NCBI GenBank assembly: GCA_030536855.1
Contig: JAUNPK010000015.1
Coordinates: forward strand, 1 to 64,000
DNA length: 64,000 nt
Origin: Eubacteriales bacterium
Lineage (GTDB): Bacteria > Bacillota > Clostridia > Lachnospirales > Lachnospiraceae
Reading direction: 5' to 3'
This document shows positions 39,173-49,680 of the stretch, piece after piece. The notes under the pieces are model-generated. The model was not told where the DNA came from. It made no database searches and worked only from the letters and a program-made list of their open reading frames with translations. The translations under genes and the position numbers were made by a program. The first letter of the stretch is position 1, and each line of letters begins with the position of its first letter.

Positions 39173-40081
39173 ATGATTAGCGCAGAAACGGAGGGTACTA
39201 TGAAAAGAAAAGATGATGATATAGATATACTGGAATTTGATGAGGTTGAAAAAACCAGGAAAAGAAAATTTGAAGAAACTGATTCCGGCAACAAAAAATA
39301 CAAAAAAAGTAAAAAGAGAGATGTGGTAAGGCTGGATTATATTTTTGGAATTGCTACATTGATTGCGGTAGTTGTTGTTTCTATTATGATTTATTTAGAT
39401 TATGGCAAAGTGTTTGGAAGTCTTATGGCTTCAGCAAAATATGAATCTGATATCTCAGAGGAGGATTATTCAGAGGATAATACAGAGGAAGAGTCAACTA
39501 CAGTAAAGAGTTCAGTGGTTGTATGTATTGATGCTCCTCATGGCGGCTCAGACACAGGACAATATAACGGAACATCTTATGAGAAGGATCAGGTGCTTGA
39601 AATCGCAAAACTTGTGGAAAATAATCTCACCGGTTCCGGAGTCCGGGTTATAATGACAAGAACTACAGACACCGGTGTTAATTATGAGACAAGAACTAAA
39701 TTATGCAACACGGGAAAAGCAGTATGTCTTGTTTCAATTCACAGGGATTACTCTTTAAAGAGTGGAAAAAGCTATGGTGCAGAGGGTTGGATTCATACTA
39801 ATTCTCCGGCTAATTCAAAGGGGTTGGCAACAGCGATATTATCGGAAATTGAAAATACAGGTGCTGTGAACAGTGGTGTTCATACAGGAACACCTGATAG
39901 CGCTAAGCAGAACTATTATCTTAATCAGCACAGCACGGGAGCAAGCTGTATTGTGAACCTTGGAAACATGTACAGCACAAAGGATAATGAGATGATAACA
40001 ACCAATAAGGAACAGACAGCAAAAGCAATTTCCGATGGAATTATAAAGTACTTGGGACAGGCAGGTTATTTTAATGGCTAA
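39173..40081 (+). CDS. N-acetylmuramoyl-L-alanine amidase-like protein (Amidase_3), catalytic Glu not seen
   Basis: 302 aa. A charged cytoplasmic N-terminus ([10 protein letters not shown]), one membrane helix (about 62-84), an acidic linker, then an Amidase_3 domain. The zinc ligands appear as His123 (IDAPHGG, usually IDAGHGG), Glu137 (SYEKD) and His190 (SIHRD). Where family members have the catalytic Glu (VE-x-GF), this protein reads [15 protein letters not shown], so the residue is replaced by Asn. It may be a cell-wall-binding or regulatory derivative. ATG 39173 has GAGG 8 nt upstream; ATG 39200 with GGAGGG is possible. Its end overlaps lepA by 8 bp. Confidence 0.82.
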   Translation: MISAETEGTMKRKDDDIDILEFDEVEKTRKRKFEETDSGNKKYKKSKKRDVVRLDYIFGIATLIAVVVVSIMIYLDYGKVFGSLMASAKYESDISEEDYSEDNTEEESTTVKSSVVVCIDAPHGGSDTGQYNGTSYEKDQVLEIAKLVENNLTGSGVRVIMTRTTDTGVNYETRTKLCNTGKAVCLVSIHRDYSLKSGKSYGAEGWIHTNSPANSKGLATAILSEIENTGAVNSGVHTGTPDSAKQNYYLNQHSTGASCIVNLGNMYSTKDNEMITTNKEQTAKAISDGIIKYLGQAGYFNG

Positions 40082-41888
40082 CGTAAATCAGAATAATATT
40101 AGAAATTTTTGTATAATAGCACATATTGATCATGGAAAATCAACTCTTGCAGACAGAATTATTGAAAAAACAGGACTTCTTACAAGTCGTGAAATGCAGG
40201 AGCAGGTCCTTGACAATATGGATCTTGAAAGAGAAAGAGGTATCACAATCAAGGCTCAGACGGTAAGAACTGTCTATACGGCTAAAAACGGTGAGGAGTA
40301 TATATTTAATTTAATAGATACTCCGGGACATGTGGATTTTAATTATGAAGTGTCCAGAGCGCTTGCAGCATGTGACGGAGCTATTCTGGTTGTTGATGCG
40401 GCGCAGGGAATAGAGGCACAGACCCTGGCAAATGTTTATTTGGCGCTGGATCATGACCTGGATGTGTTCCCTGTAATTAATAAGATAGACCTTCCAAGTG
40501 CCGAACCTCAGAGAGTAATTGATGAGATAGAGGATGTTATCGGGATTGAGGCTCAGGATGCCCCTCTTATATCTGCAAAGAACGGTATCAATATAGAAGA
40601 AGTGTTGGAACAGATTGTTTCAAAGATACCTGCACCTAAAGGGGATGAGAAGAATCCTTTGTCAGCACTTATATTTGACTCTTTATATGATGCATATAAG
40701 GGCGTAATTATATTTGTCAGGATAGTGGAAGGTACCGTAAAGAAAGGCACCAGAATTAGAATGATGGCCACAGGGGCTGTTGAAGAGGTTGTGGAAGTGG
40801 GATATTTTGGAGCGGGACAGTTTATTCCCTGCGAAGAGCTTACAGCCGGAATGGTTGGATATATCACAGCCAGCATAAAAAATGTTCAGGATACCCGTGT
40901 GGGTGATACTGTGACAGATAATGACAGACCTGTTGATAAGCCGCTTCCGGGCTATAAAAAGGTAAATCCAATGGTATATTGCGGATTATATCCTGCTGAT
41001 GGGGCAAAATATCAGGATTTAAGGGAAGCTTTGGAAAAGCTGCAGCTTAATGATGCTTCTCTTCAGTTTGAGCCTGAGACCTCCATTGCATTGGGATTTG
41101 GCTTTAGATGCGGATTCTTAGGACTTCTTCATCTGGAAATTATTCAGGAGAGATTGGAGAGGGAGTATAATCTGGATCTTGTCACTACAGCACCGGGAGT
41201 TATTTATAAGATTCATAAGACCAATGGGGAAGTTATTGATCTTACCAATCCTTCCAATATGCCGGACCCTTCTGAGATAGATTATATGGAAGAGCCAATG
41301 GTAAGTGCAGAGATAATGGTTACTACAGAGTTTGTTGGCCCTATTATGAAACTTTGTCAGGAACGACGGGGTATATACAACGGTATGGAATATATTGAGC
41401 AGACAAGAGCACTCTTAAAGTATGACCTGCCTCTCAATGAGATTATATATGATTTCTTTGATGCCTTAAAATCCCGTTCCAGAGGATATGCTTCCTTTGA
41501 TTATGAGATAAAGGGATATGTGAAATCAAATCTTGTTAAACTTGATATACTTATCAATAAAGAGGAAGTTGATGCGTTATCCTTTATAGTATTTGCCGGA
41601 AGTGCAGAAGAGCGAGGCAGAAAAATGTGTGAAAAGCTTAAAGGTGAGATCCCGAGACAGCTTTTTGAGATACCTATTCAGGCCGCTATAGGCAGCAGGG
41701 TAATTGCAAGAGAAACTGTTAAAGCTCTTAGAAAAGATGTACTTGCAAAGTGTTATGGCGGTGATATTTCCCGTAAGAAGAAGCTTCTTGAGAAACAGAA
41801 GGAAGGAAAGAAGAGAATGCGTCAGATTGGTAATGTAGAGATACCACAGAAGGCATTCATGAGTGTGTTAAAGTTAGATGATGAATAA
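40074..41888 (+). CDS. lepA: Elongation factor 4 (LepA)
   Basis: A 604-aa translational GTPase that acts on stalled or initiating ribosomes. G motifs: [45 protein letters not shown]-like domains follow, and a C-terminal domain unique to LepA ([20 protein letters not shown]). It overlaps the amidase end and the hemW start, so the three are translationally coupled. Confidence 0.97.
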   Translation: MANVNQNNIRNFCIIAHIDHGKSTLADRIIEKTGLLTSREMQEQVLDNMDLERERGITIKAQTVRTVYTAKNGEEYIFNLIDTPGHVDFNYEVSRALAACDGAILVVDAAQGIEAQTLANVYLALDHDLDVFPVINKIDLPSAEPQRVIDEIEDVIGIEAQDAPLISAKNGINIEEVLEQIVSKIPAPKGDEKNPLSALIFDSLYDAYKGVIIFVRIVEGTVKKGTRIRMMATGAVEEVVEVGYFGAGQFIPCEELTAGMVGYITASIKNVQDTRVGDTVTDNDRPVDKPLPGYKKVNPMVYCGLYPADGAKYQDLREALEKLQLNDASLQFEPETSIALGFGFRCGFLGLLHLEIIQERLEREYNLDLVTTAPGVIYKIHKTNGEVIDLTNPSNMPDPSEIDYMEEPMVSAEIMVTTEFVGPIMKLCQERRGIYNGMEYIEQTRALLKYDLPLNEIIYDFFDALKSRSRGYASFDYEIKGYVKSNLVKLDILINKEEVDALSFIVFAGSAEERGRKMCEKLKGEIPRQLFEIPIQAAIGSRVIARETVKALRKDVLAKCYGGDISRKKKLLEKQKEGKKRMRQIGNVEIPQKAFMSVLKLDDE

Positions 41889-43047
41889 TAAAAAGCAATT
41901 GGGGATATATATACATATCCCTTTTTGTATGCACAAATGTGTATACTGTGATTTTCTGTCAGCCCCTGCTGACGACAATACGAAAAAGATGTATGTGAAT
42001 GCTCTCATCAATGAAATTAAAAGTGTTAAAGAGGGCAAAGAAGATGAGGTTTCCTCCATATTTTTTGGAGGGGGTACTCCCTCTGTGCTGGCTTCATCCC
42101 TGATTGATGATATAATGGCGGTAATAGCCGGAGAATATAATATAAGTGATGATGCTGAGATTACCATAGAGTGTAATCCGGGGACTCTGGATTATGATAA
42201 GGCAGCCGGTTACAGAAAAAGCGGAATAAACAGGATAAGCTTCGGCCTGCAGTCCACTGATGATGATGAATTAAAGATGCTTGGAAGGATACATAATCTT
42301 AAGCAATTTGAGGAAAGCTTCCAGGCTGCAAGAAGAGCAGGATTTAACAACATCAATGTAGATATTATGGCGTCCCTTCCGGGACAAAGCTTTAAGTCCT
42401 TTTCTCAGGTGTTAAAGAAAGCTGTTTCATATAATCCGGAGCATATATCTGTCTACAGCCTGATTCTGGAGGAAGGAACATACCTTTTTGAACATATAGG
42501 GGAATTTCCTGAAGTTCCGGATGAAGATACTGACAGGAAAATATATGCATTTACAGGCAGCTTGTTAAAGGAAGCAGGATATGAGCAGTATGAAATATCT
42601 AATTATGCCCTGCCGGGATATGAGTGCAGACATAATTTGAAATACTGGGAAAGAGGCAATTATCTTGGATTCGGAATAGGCGCTGCAAGTCTTTATGACA
42701 ATACCCGGTTCACCAATATAACCCATATGGGGGAATATATTAAATGTCTGGAAATGCCTTTGCGTGGAGATGCACACATAATTGCTGATATACGGGAAAA
42801 TGTGGAAATGCTCACGAAAAACGACACCATGTCGGAATTTATGTTTCTTGGGCTTAGAAAAACCAAGGGGGTTAGTATGGATAAATTCAACACAACATTT
42901 AAAAGGGATATAATGGATGTGTTTGGGGATGTTATAAAAGAAAATGAAAGAAACGGACTTTTGGAGATTTCTGATGACAGAATATTCCTCACAAAAAGAG
43001 GAATGGATATAAGCAACAGGGTAATGGCTGATTTCTTATTGAATTAA
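41878..43047 (+). CDS. hemW: Radical SAM heme chaperone HemW
   Basis: A 389-aa radical-SAM protein. The cluster motif is [10 protein letters not shown] in the first 25 residues, then FFGGGTPS and ECNPGT. Often annotated as oxygen-independent coproporphyrinogen oxidase (HemN-like), but the single CxxxCxC and length fit HemW, which inserts heme. The start at 41878 (or ATG 41881) lies inside the lepA end. In many Firmicutes hrcA-grpE-dnaK follows; here 353 bp of hairpin-rich DNA and a secretion locus follow. Confidence 0.92.
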   Translation: MMNNKKQLGIYIHIPFCMHKCVYCDFLSAPADDNTKKMYVNALINEIKSVKEGKEDEVSSIFFGGGTPSVLASSLIDDIMAVIAGEYNISDDAEITIECNPGTLDYDKAAGYRKSGINRISFGLQSTDDDELKMLGRIHNLKQFEESFQAARRAGFNNINVDIMASLPGQSFKSFSQVLKKAVSYNPEHISVYSLILEEGTYLFEHIGEFPEVPDEDTDRKIYAFTGSLLKEAGYEQYEISNYALPGYECRHNLKYWERGNYLGFGIGAASLYDNTRFTNITHMGEYIKCLEMPLRGDAHIIADIRENVEMLTKNDTMSEFMFLGLRKTKGVSMDKFNTTFKRDIMDVFGDVIKENERNGLLEISDDRIFLTKRGMDISNRVMADFLLN

Positions 43048-43156
43048 GCCGGAAGGGAATGGGGGATTTCCGTAACCTGGAATGGCGAACTTATGCCATA
43101 GAGGGTGAAAACTTAAATTAGGCAAGCTGTTATTATTGAAAGATGAGTTTTTTTCA

Positions 43157-43197
43157 TTACCTACTAGTTGGAAAGTTATTGTTGATTTAGTGGGTAA
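43157..43197. repeat. Hairpin 1 downstream of hemW
   Basis: TTACCTACTA (43157-43166) faces TTTAGTGGGTAA (to 43197) with one G-U pair. It shares the TTACCTACTA arm with hairpin 2, 74 bp downstream. Confidence 0.55.
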
Positions 43198-43228
43198 AAA
43201 AGAGGCATTTTAGAAGAATAATTTTATA

Positions 43229-43273
43229 AATTACCTACTAAATGCATTTTTAAAAACGCTTTAGTAGGTAATT
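43229..43273. repeat. Hairpin 2 downstream of hemW
   Basis: AATTACCTACTAAA (from 43229) pairs with TTTAGTAGGTAATT (to 43273), a 14-bp perfect inverted repeat extended by GC after one bulge, around a 12-nt A/T loop. No T-run follows, so it is a repeat or structural element rather than a clear terminator. The rest of the 43048-43400 gap has no gene. Confidence 0.7.
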
Positions 43274-43353
43274 GTGCGTATAAAAGTCGCAAAATGCAGG
43301 AAAAATAGAAGAACATTCGGTCTTACAAATCCCTATTGTAGGAACACACACAG

Positions 43354-43382
43354 ATTAGAGGTCGCAAATTGCCACCTCTAAT
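43354..43382 (-). other. Stem-loop after the AraC gene
   Basis: ATTAGAGGT (43354-43362) pairs with ACCTCTAAT (43374-43382), 9 bp perfect, 11-nt loop. It lies just past the stop of the minus-strand regulator and could end its transcript, though a U tract is missing. Confidence 0.45.
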
Positions 43383-43400
43383 ACAGAAACAGTAAATGTA

Positions 43401-44204
43401 TCACTGATTCTTGTACTGTTTTATAAACTGTTTTGGAGTCATTCCGGTAAAAGACTTAAATTCCCGCTGGAAGTGAGCCTGATCGGAGTAACCTGTATTA
43501 GCCATGAATTCACTGTTTTCACGGCTTGGATTGGACATTATCTCGGATAATGTATTCTGGAATCTTATGTATTTACAGTAATCCTTTGTGGAAAAACCAT
43601 ATACACTATTAAATATTCTTGAAATGTGTCTTTCCGAATAGCCTAATTGCTCTGCAATTAAGGATATAGTAATGTTTCCCTTGTGTTTCTTGATAATATC
43701 CGTTATGGTAGTAACATTTGAGGGAACCTTTATGTATGATTTGCTGTCCTTCAGAAATTCATTGAATAATCTTAATCGTTCTTTAAATGATTTTACAGTT
43801 CTGAAACTGTTTATTAATTTGTATTCAAAGGAGTCTTCTTCCGGCGAATAATCAAATACATTGTTAAGCATGTTAACAGGATATGTATCATCAGGGACGT
43901 TATTATTAAAATAGCATCCCTTATCACCGAAACGCACACAAAAATAATTTTCAAAGGATTTAACTTTCACGGTGGTGAGCTTTGTGACAGCGCCTATACA
44001 ATAGAAACAGGCCTGCTTATTCGAGGTATTGTAGCCGATAATCCATTCATTATAAGGGCTTGGTATAAGGGATATGGTAATATCGGATTTTTTGTCAGAT
44101 GAAAATTCATAAATATACATTTCTGCAGGCGTGTTGACAAAGGTTTCGTTAAAATTATTCTTAGGTATATTGAATATTAAGGGCTGTATTAAATTATTTG
44201 TCAT
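43401..44204 (-). CDS. AraC-family transcriptional regulator
   Basis: 267 aa. The C-terminal 100 residues hold two helix-turn-helix motifs: ISLIAEQLGYSERHISRIFN and MANTGYSDQAHFQREFKSFTGMTPKQF. The N-terminal 160 residues are a sensing domain of no recognised type (YEFSSDKKSD, IGYNTSNKQACFYC). SD AAGGAAGG upstream of ATG 44204. It is divergent from the secretion locus and shares a 262-bp intergenic region with it, so it is the obvious candidate regulator (inference from position). Confidence 0.9.
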   Translation of the reverse strand: MTNNLIQPLIFNIPKNNFNETFVNTPAEMYIYEFSSDKKSDITISLIPSPYNEWIIGYNTSNKQACFYCIGAVTKLTTVKVKSFENYFCVRFGDKGCYFNNNVPDDTYPVNMLNNVFDYSPEEDSFEYKLINSFRTVKSFKERLRLFNEFLKDSKSYIKVPSNVTTITDIIKKHKGNITISLIAEQLGYSERHISRIFNSVYGFSTKDYCKYIRFQNTLSEIMSNPSRENSEFMANTGYSDQAHFQREFKSFTGMTPKQFIKQYKNQ

Positions 44205-44284
44205 AAAAATGTACCTTCCTTTTACTTTTTCCTTTAGTCAGGTGATTTCAAAACTATACCTGTCTTAGTAAGATTATAATGTAT

Positions 44285-44312
44285 ATAATAAATGAAAAAT
44301 AAAAAAAGTCAA
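44285..44312 (-). promoter_or_regulatory. Promoter of the AraC regulator
   Basis: On the minus strand, TTGACT (44312-44307), 16 bp, TATTAT (44290-44285). Confidence 0.45.
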
Positions 44313-44377
44313 TAAAATATGTCCGATTTTTTCAATTAGAGAATGCTTTTTGAAAATTAGTTATAATATTGATTTTT

Positions 44378-44406
44378 TTGCCAAATATTGGTATTATTTC
44401 TATGTA
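44378..44406 (+). promoter_or_regulatory. Possible promoter of the secretion locus
   Basis: TTGCCA (44378-44383), 17 bp, TATGTA (44401-44406). The -10 is weak, in line with a need for an activator. It faces away from the AraC promoter. Confidence 0.35.
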
Positions 44407-44413
44407 TATTTGA

Positions 44414-44431
44414 AACTAAAAATTTTTAGTT
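44414..44431 (+). promoter_or_regulatory. 18-bp perfect palindrome before essC
   Basis: AACTAAAAATTTTTAGTT is a perfect dyad located just after the predicted start site and about 35 bp before the essC-like ATG. It may be an operator or a leader hairpin. Confidence 0.45.
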
Positions 44432-44466
44432 CAACATACATCTGGGGAAAGAGGATAGAATTTAAT

Positions 44467-47400
44467 ATGCAAGTATCGTTAATTAAGACAACAAGGATAT
44501 TCAGCCTTGTTTTGCCACAAACAATCAATGGGGCTTATTGGATAACGGATATTGATGCTAATGGGCTTCCTAGAAAGCTTTTGTCTATAGAGGCATCAGA
44601 GGGAGGATGGGTTCTTAATAATACCCAAATAGCATCGGCGACTCCGTTGGGTAGTGAGGAAACCATTGCAATATTAAAGCCGTCATCATTTTATAATGTT
44701 AAGATTAATGGCGAATGTGAGAAAGTTCTTCTTTTTGTTGAAGAGGCAACTAAAGATAGGGAAATATATGACAAGTATGTTGTATTGAATCCATGTTCAT
44801 TGTCAATAGGAAGACAGAATTGCAATATAACATATGATAATGCGTATACATCATCTTATCATGCAACACTTTCTTTTGATGGAAAGAATTGGTGTATTCA
44901 AGATAATCAGAGTACCAATGGAACTTATGTTAACGGGTTCAGAGTGGATAATCAGGTACTTTACCCGGGAGATGTTATCTTTATTTTGGGGATGAAGATA
45001 ATTGTGGGTAACAGTTTTATTGCTGTTAATGATCCTGATGGTAAAGTCATTATTAATGATAAATCCCTTATGCCGTATATAAAGCAGGAGAATCATGATA
45101 TTAGTGAGTGTTCTTTGCCTGCTAAACAATACTTTTACAGATCTCCAAGATTCAAGAGAGATGTTTCTAATGTCAAGATAACTATTGACTCCCCTCCTCA
45201 GTCACAAGTGAGGGAAGACGTACCTATTGCTATGGTTATAGGACCTTCTATAACTATGGGATTGGGTTCTGTTTCTATGGCGTTCTTTTCAATAATTAAT
45301 ACTGTAAGCACAGGTCGATCAATAATGAATGCACTCCCAACCGTTGTTATGTCATTCTTTATGCTTGTAGGTATGATATTGTGGCCAATCCTCACTCGTA
45401 ACCTTAACGAGAAGAAATCCCGTAAAAATGAAGAAAAAAGACAAGAAAAATATAGAGCATATTTGAGTAGTGTTAATGATGATATTGTCAAAGAATGTGC
45501 TAAGCAGGCTGATATACTTAATGAAAATGGAATTTCATTAAAAGAGTGTGAGAATAGAATCCTCAATGGAAGCCCTAAGCTTTGGGAGAGAATGATTTCC
45601 CATGATGATTTTCTTAATATTAAGGTTGGTATGGGAAATCTAAAAGCAGATATCACTGTTGAGTGCCAGCGTAAGAAATTTACCATGGATGAGGATAATC
45701 TACAGGATGATATGTTGGCATTAGCTGGAACACCTATTATATTACAGAGTGTCCCAATAACCATATCGTTAAAGAAAGACAATATAATCGGATTTGTTGG
45801 AAGCAACTATAAGGAAATTCAATCGTATACAAAAGACAGTGTGATTCAGATTGCAGCATTACATAGTTATGATGAATTGAAGATTGTTTATGTTGGCGAT
45901 GAGTTTAACTCTGATGAGTGGGAATTTATGAAATGGCTTCCACATTGCTGGGATAATGAGAAACAGGTTCGATATGTTATTGAGACAATCAGTGATTTTA
46001 AAGAAATAATTGGAATTCTGGAGAAAGAGTACGATGAAAGAGTTAATCAGGTTGGAGGAGCAAGCAGAGTGCCTGTTTTTGTTCCATATTATCTGATTAT
46101 TATTAATTCAAGTAAGACTGCAAAAAAATGTGAGTTAATCAATAAAATGCTTAATGCTACGACTAATGTGGGATTTAGCTTGCTTTATGTGTGCAACATA
46201 AGAAGTGAACTTCCGAAAGAAACTTCCATGGTTGTCGAATTAAATGATGGGAAAGCAAAATTATATAATAAGAATGATCTTTCAGGAAATATAATAGAAT
46301 TTGACAAAAACCCTACTATTAGTACCAGTTACGATGTACTTGCAAAGAAAATGCTTAATACTACGTTGGATTTGTCAAAAGATTTATATACGTTACCTAA
46401 TATGTTAGATTTCTTGAGTATGTTTAATGTTGGAAAGATAGAGCAACTTAATCCGTTTGAAAGATGGAAATATAATGATCCTACATTAAGCCTTCGGGCA
46501 CCTGTTGGAGTGAATACTTCAGGAGATATTTTTATGCTGGATTTGCATGAAAAATTCCAAGGACCTCACGGTCTTGTGGCGGGTATGACAGGCTCAGGTA
46601 AGAGTGAATTCATTATAACATATATACTTTCAATGGCGGTCAATTATCATCCTGATGAAGTGGCATTTATTTTGATAGATTACAAGGGTGGAGGTCTTGC
46701 AGGAGCATTTGAAGACCCGGAAAAGGGAATTAAGCTTCCACATCTTGCCGGAACAATTACCAACCTTGACGGGGCTGCTGTTAAGCGTTCATTAATATCA
46801 ATACAAAGTGAATTGAGAAGAAGACAGGCAGTATTTAATGAGGCAAGGAAGCTGTCTAATGAAGGTACAATTGATATTTATAAATACCAGAAGCTTTACA
46901 GACAGGGAGTGGTTAAGGAACCAGTGCCACATTTGTTCATTATCTCAGACGAGTTTGCAGAACTTAAAACACAACAGCCGGAGTTTATGGAACAGTTAAC
47001 AAGTGCAGCAAGAATTGGTCGAAGCCTGGGAGTTCATCTTATTTTGGCAACACAGAAGCCTAATGGCGTTGTTGATGACCAGATATGGAGTAATTCAAGA
47101 TTCAGAGTCTGCCTTAAAGTACAGGATAGAGCTGACAGTAACGATATGATAAAACGTCCGGATGCGGCAGAAATTTCCAATACAGGTCGTTTCTATTTAC
47201 AGGTTGGATTTAATGAATACTTTGATATGGGACAGTCTGCATGGTGCGGTGCTCCTTATGTGCCGGAGGATACAGTTAAAGACCATGTGGATGATAATAT
47301 TGAGATTATAGATATGATAGGACATGTGCTTTCTTCAAGTCCTGCAAAGAAAGTTGAGAAAGCAAAGTCAACATCAAAGCAGGTTGTTGCAATAGTAAAA

Positions 47401-49059
47401 TATCTGTCAGATATTGCTAAAAAGGAATCTATAAGTGTAAGACCTTTATGGATGAAAGAAATACCAAAGTTTATAAAAATTGATGATATTCGCGAGAAAT
47501 ATAATGTTGAATATCCGGAAAGGTTTGTTCTTAATCCTCTTATAGGTGAACTTGATGACCCGTTCAATCAAAGACAATTGGAAGTAAGAATGCCTCTATC
47601 ATTAGAAGGAAATGCTGCTGTTTATGCTGCTTCGGGCGGTGGAAAGAGCTCATTCATAACAACTATGATGTATGAATTAATACTTCATCATACAGCGGAG
47701 GAATTAAATGCGTACATTGTAGATTGTGGAGCGGAGACATTGAAGATGTTTGAGAAGGCTCCGCAAGTTGGGGATGTAATCCTTTCAAGTGACACAGAGC
47801 GTGTAGTTAATCTGTTCAAGATGATAAAGAAAGAAATTACATATAGAAAGAAACTCTTTTCAGAATATGGTGGGGATTACGAAAGTTATTGTAAACGAAG
47901 TGATAGCAAAGTACCTAATATTCTTGTTGTTATACATAATTATGCGGGATTTGCAGAAAATTATGAATATCTTGAGGATACTGTTGCTTATTGCACAAGA
48001 GAGTGTACTAAGTATGGAATACATTTTGTTATTACGGCATCTGCACCTAATGCAATTAAGTTTAGAATTCTTCAGAATATTAAACTTTTGTACCCATTAC
48101 AGTTAAACGATAACATGGATTATGTAAGCATATTAGGTTCAACCCACGGAATGTATCCTTCATCTTCACGAGGCAGAGGACTTTTGAAAGGGGATGAGAT
48201 ATATGAATTCCAGGTAGCAATGGTTGATAAAGACGATTGTATTCAGGATACCGTCCTTAGTTTATGCAGCAGACTCAGAGACGAATATAAGGGTCATGGA
48301 GCTAAGAAAGTACCGATTATGCCGAAGAAAGTGGATATGGAATTCCTTTCAGATACAGATTATTCATTATCGAAAGTTCCGGTGGGTATTGATAAGAGTT
48401 CTTTGGATATTGTATATCATGATTATCAAAACAGATGTCTGTCATTGATACTTGGACAGGTATATGAAGAAGTTATATGTACAGCACAGGCGTTAGCTGA
48501 AATCATAAGCAGGCTTGAGGATGTTGATGTTTGTGTTATTGATTCCAATGGTGATTATGCTGAGGATTCAGAGAAAAATTATACATATATTGATTCTGAA
48601 TTTGAGAATGAAGTCGTACAAATGTTTAATCTTCTTGTAGAACGCAATAATGGATTTAAGCGTACTAAGGATAATAGCACTTATAAACATAAGATATATA
48701 TAATTAATTCAATTGTAGATTTGATGAGCAAATTAACACAGGATGGAAGAGAAAAGCTTGAAATACTGATAGAAAAGACAGAGAAAGAATATAATGTACA
48801 TTTCATTATAAGTGAACATCTTCCAAAAATGCCACAAATCAGCATGACAGCATGGTTTAAGAAACATTTCCTTATTACGGATGGTATATGGCTGGGAAAT
48901 GGATTCGTCGATCAATATATTCTTAAGCTTAACAGAACACCTTCAGAGTTGTATAAAGGAATTGAAGATTGGCAGAGTCTTGATGTCACAAAGGGAAATT
49001 ATCATTTGATGAAAGCGATACAGTCAGTAACAAAGAATGTCGATGAAGATATGTATTAA
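44467..49059 (+). CDS. essC: Type VII secretion ATPase EssC-like, with FHA domain
   Basis: 1530 aa, the motor and channel component of T7SSb systems. An N-terminal FHA domain (about 105-175) has SIGRQN, SSYHATLSF and QSTNGTYVNG. Two membrane helices follow (about 252-275 and 288-312), then three FtsK/SpoIIIE ATPase domains. D1 has Walker A GMTGSGKSE (about 705) and Walker B IISDEFAEL. D2 has ASGGGKSS (about 1055) but VVIHNYAGF where the acidic Walker B should be. D3 (from about 1320, LSLILGQVYEEV) has no P-loop. ATG 44467 follows GAGG at a long 14-nt distance; the frame is open from 44350. The downstream genes form one tight block. Confidence 0.92.
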   Translation: MQVSLIKTTRIFSLVLPQTINGAYWITDIDANGLPRKLLSIEASEGGWVLNNTQIASATPLGSEETIAILKPSSFYNVKINGECEKVLLFVEEATKDREIYDKYVVLNPCSLSIGRQNCNITYDNAYTSSYHATLSFDGKNWCIQDNQSTNGTYVNGFRVDNQVLYPGDVIFILGMKIIVGNSFIAVNDPDGKVIINDKSLMPYIKQENHDISECSLPAKQYFYRSPRFKRDVSNVKITIDSPPQSQVREDVPIAMVIGPSITMGLGSVSMAFFSIINTVSTGRSIMNALPTVVMSFFMLVGMILWPILTRNLNEKKSRKNEEKRQEKYRAYLSSVNDDIVKECAKQADILNENGISLKECENRILNGSPKLWERMISHDDFLNIKVGMGNLKADITVECQRKKFTMDEDNLQDDMLALAGTPIILQSVPITISLKKDNIIGFVGSNYKEIQSYTKDSVIQIAALHSYDELKIVYVGDEFNSDEWEFMKWLPHCWDNEKQVRYVIETISDFKEIIGILEKEYDERVNQVGGASRVPVFVPYYLIIINSSKTAKKCELINKMLNATTNVGFSLLYVCNIRSELPKETSMVVELNDGKAKLYNKNDLSGNIIEFDKNPTISTSYDVLAKKMLNTTLDLSKDLYTLPNMLDFLSMFNVGKIEQLNPFERWKYNDPTLSLRAPVGVNTSGDIFMLDLHEKFQGPHGLVAGMTGSGKSEFIITYILSMAVNYHPDEVAFILIDYKGGGLAGAFEDPEKGIKLPHLAGTITNLDGAAVKRSLISIQSELRRRQAVFNEARKLSNEGTIDIYKYQKLYRQGVVKEPVPHLFIISDEFAELKTQQPEFMEQLTSAARIGRSLGVHLILATQKPNGVVDDQIWSNSRFRVCLKVQDRADSNDMIKRPDAAEISNTGRFYLQVGFNEYFDMGQSAWCGAPYVPEDTVKDHVDDNIEIIDMIGHVLSSSPAKKVEKAKSTSKQVVAIVKYLSDIAKKESISVRPLWMKEIPKFIKIDDIREKYNVEYPERFVLNPLIGELDDPFNQRQLEVRMPLSLEGNAAVYAASGGGKSSFITTMMYELILHHTAEELNAYIVDCGAETLKMFEKAPQVGDVILSSDTERVVNLFKMIKKEITYRKKLFSEYGGDYESYCKRSDSKVPNILVVIHNYAGFAENYEYLEDTVAYCTRECTKYGIHFVITASAPNAIKFRILQNIKLLYPLQLNDNMDYVSILGSTHGMYPSSSRGRGLLKGDEIYEFQVAMVDKDDCIQDTVLSLCSRLRDEYKGHGAKKVPIMPKKVDMEFLSDTDYSLSKVPVGIDKSSLDIVYHDYQNRCLSLILGQVYEEVICTAQALAEIISRLEDVDVCVIDSNGDYAEDSEKNYTYIDSEFENEVVQMFNLLVERNNGFKRTKDNSTYKHKIYIINSIVDLMSKLTQDGREKLEILIEKTEKEYNVHFIISEHLPKMPQISMTAWFKKHFLITDGIWLGNGFVDQYILKLNRTPSELYKGIEDWQSLDVTKGNYHLMKAIQSVTKNVDEDMY

Positions 49060-49074
49060 TGTTAGGAGCAAGTT

Positions 49075-49329
49075 ATGGAAGATAAGGTTTTGGTGGATAT
49101 ATATGTTCCGGCTTCAGGAAAACAGTATGATGTAAGAATTCCGTTAGTTAGTTCTATAAGCGATGTAATTAAAACCGTTTCCAAAATGATAACGGATATG
49201 TCAGATGATTCATTCACGGCATCTGAAGACACAGTGTTGTGTATCAGAGACACAGGTACAATATTAAATATTAACATATCAGTCTATGCGGCGGGTATAA
49301 CCAACGGTACAAGACTGATGTTAATATAA
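49075..49329 (+). CDS. esaB: EsaB/YukD-like ubiquitin-fold protein
   Basis: 84 aa. It starts VLVDIYVPASGKQYDVRIP and ends TNGTRLMLI, the beta-grasp pattern of YukD/EsaB, a small cytoplasmic partner of T7SSb machines. Length and place next to essC agree. SD AGGAG. It lies 15 bp after essC. Confidence 0.85.
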   Translation: MEDKVLVDIYVPASGKQYDVRIPLVSSISDVIKTVSKMITDMSDDSFTASEDTVLCIRDTGTILNINISVYAAGITNGTRLMLI

Positions 49330-49355
49330 ATTAAACAAAAGAAAGGAGAATTAAC

Positions 49356-49667
49356 ATGGCAGTAGGTAAAATCCAAGTAGATTTTTCGCGACTCAGAAGT
49401 GTTTCTCAATCTGTATCAAACAAGGCAGCTGACTATGAATCAAAGTATACTCAGTTGTATAATGCAATTGACGAATTAAGAAATGCATGGTCAGGTACAG
49501 ATAATGTAGCTTACACAGAAAGAATAGAAGCTTTCAGAAATGATTTTGAGTACATGAAATCATTAATGGATGAGTATTCTTCATATTTGTCAAAAACAGC
49601 CAATACATATGAAGAAACTCAAAATGAGATTGCATCAAAAGCAAAGAATCTTAGAATTGACAGATAG
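49356..49667 (+). CDS. WXG100 family protein 1
   Basis: 103 aa, two long helices joined by a turn with WSG (RNAWSGTDN, near residue 47). WXG100 proteins are exported as helical-hairpin dimers by EssC. It begins MAVGKI, as WXG100 protein 3 does, and the two share the pattern W-x-G-x-DNV...F..D.EYM..L...Y..YL.K. The tail after the second helix has YEETQNE but no exact YxxxD/E. Strong SD AAAGGAG. Confidence 0.93.
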   Translation: MAVGKIQVDFSRLRSVSQSVSNKAADYESKYTQLYNAIDELRNAWSGTDNVAYTERIEAFRNDFEYMKSLMDEYSSYLSKTANTYEETQNEIASKAKNLRIDR

Positions 49668-49680
49668 GAGGGGATAAAAA

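Noticed and set aside
45198..45806. 202-codon open frame antisense to essC
   Set aside because: Shadow of a real gene; composition mirrors the complementary codons and there is no start signal.
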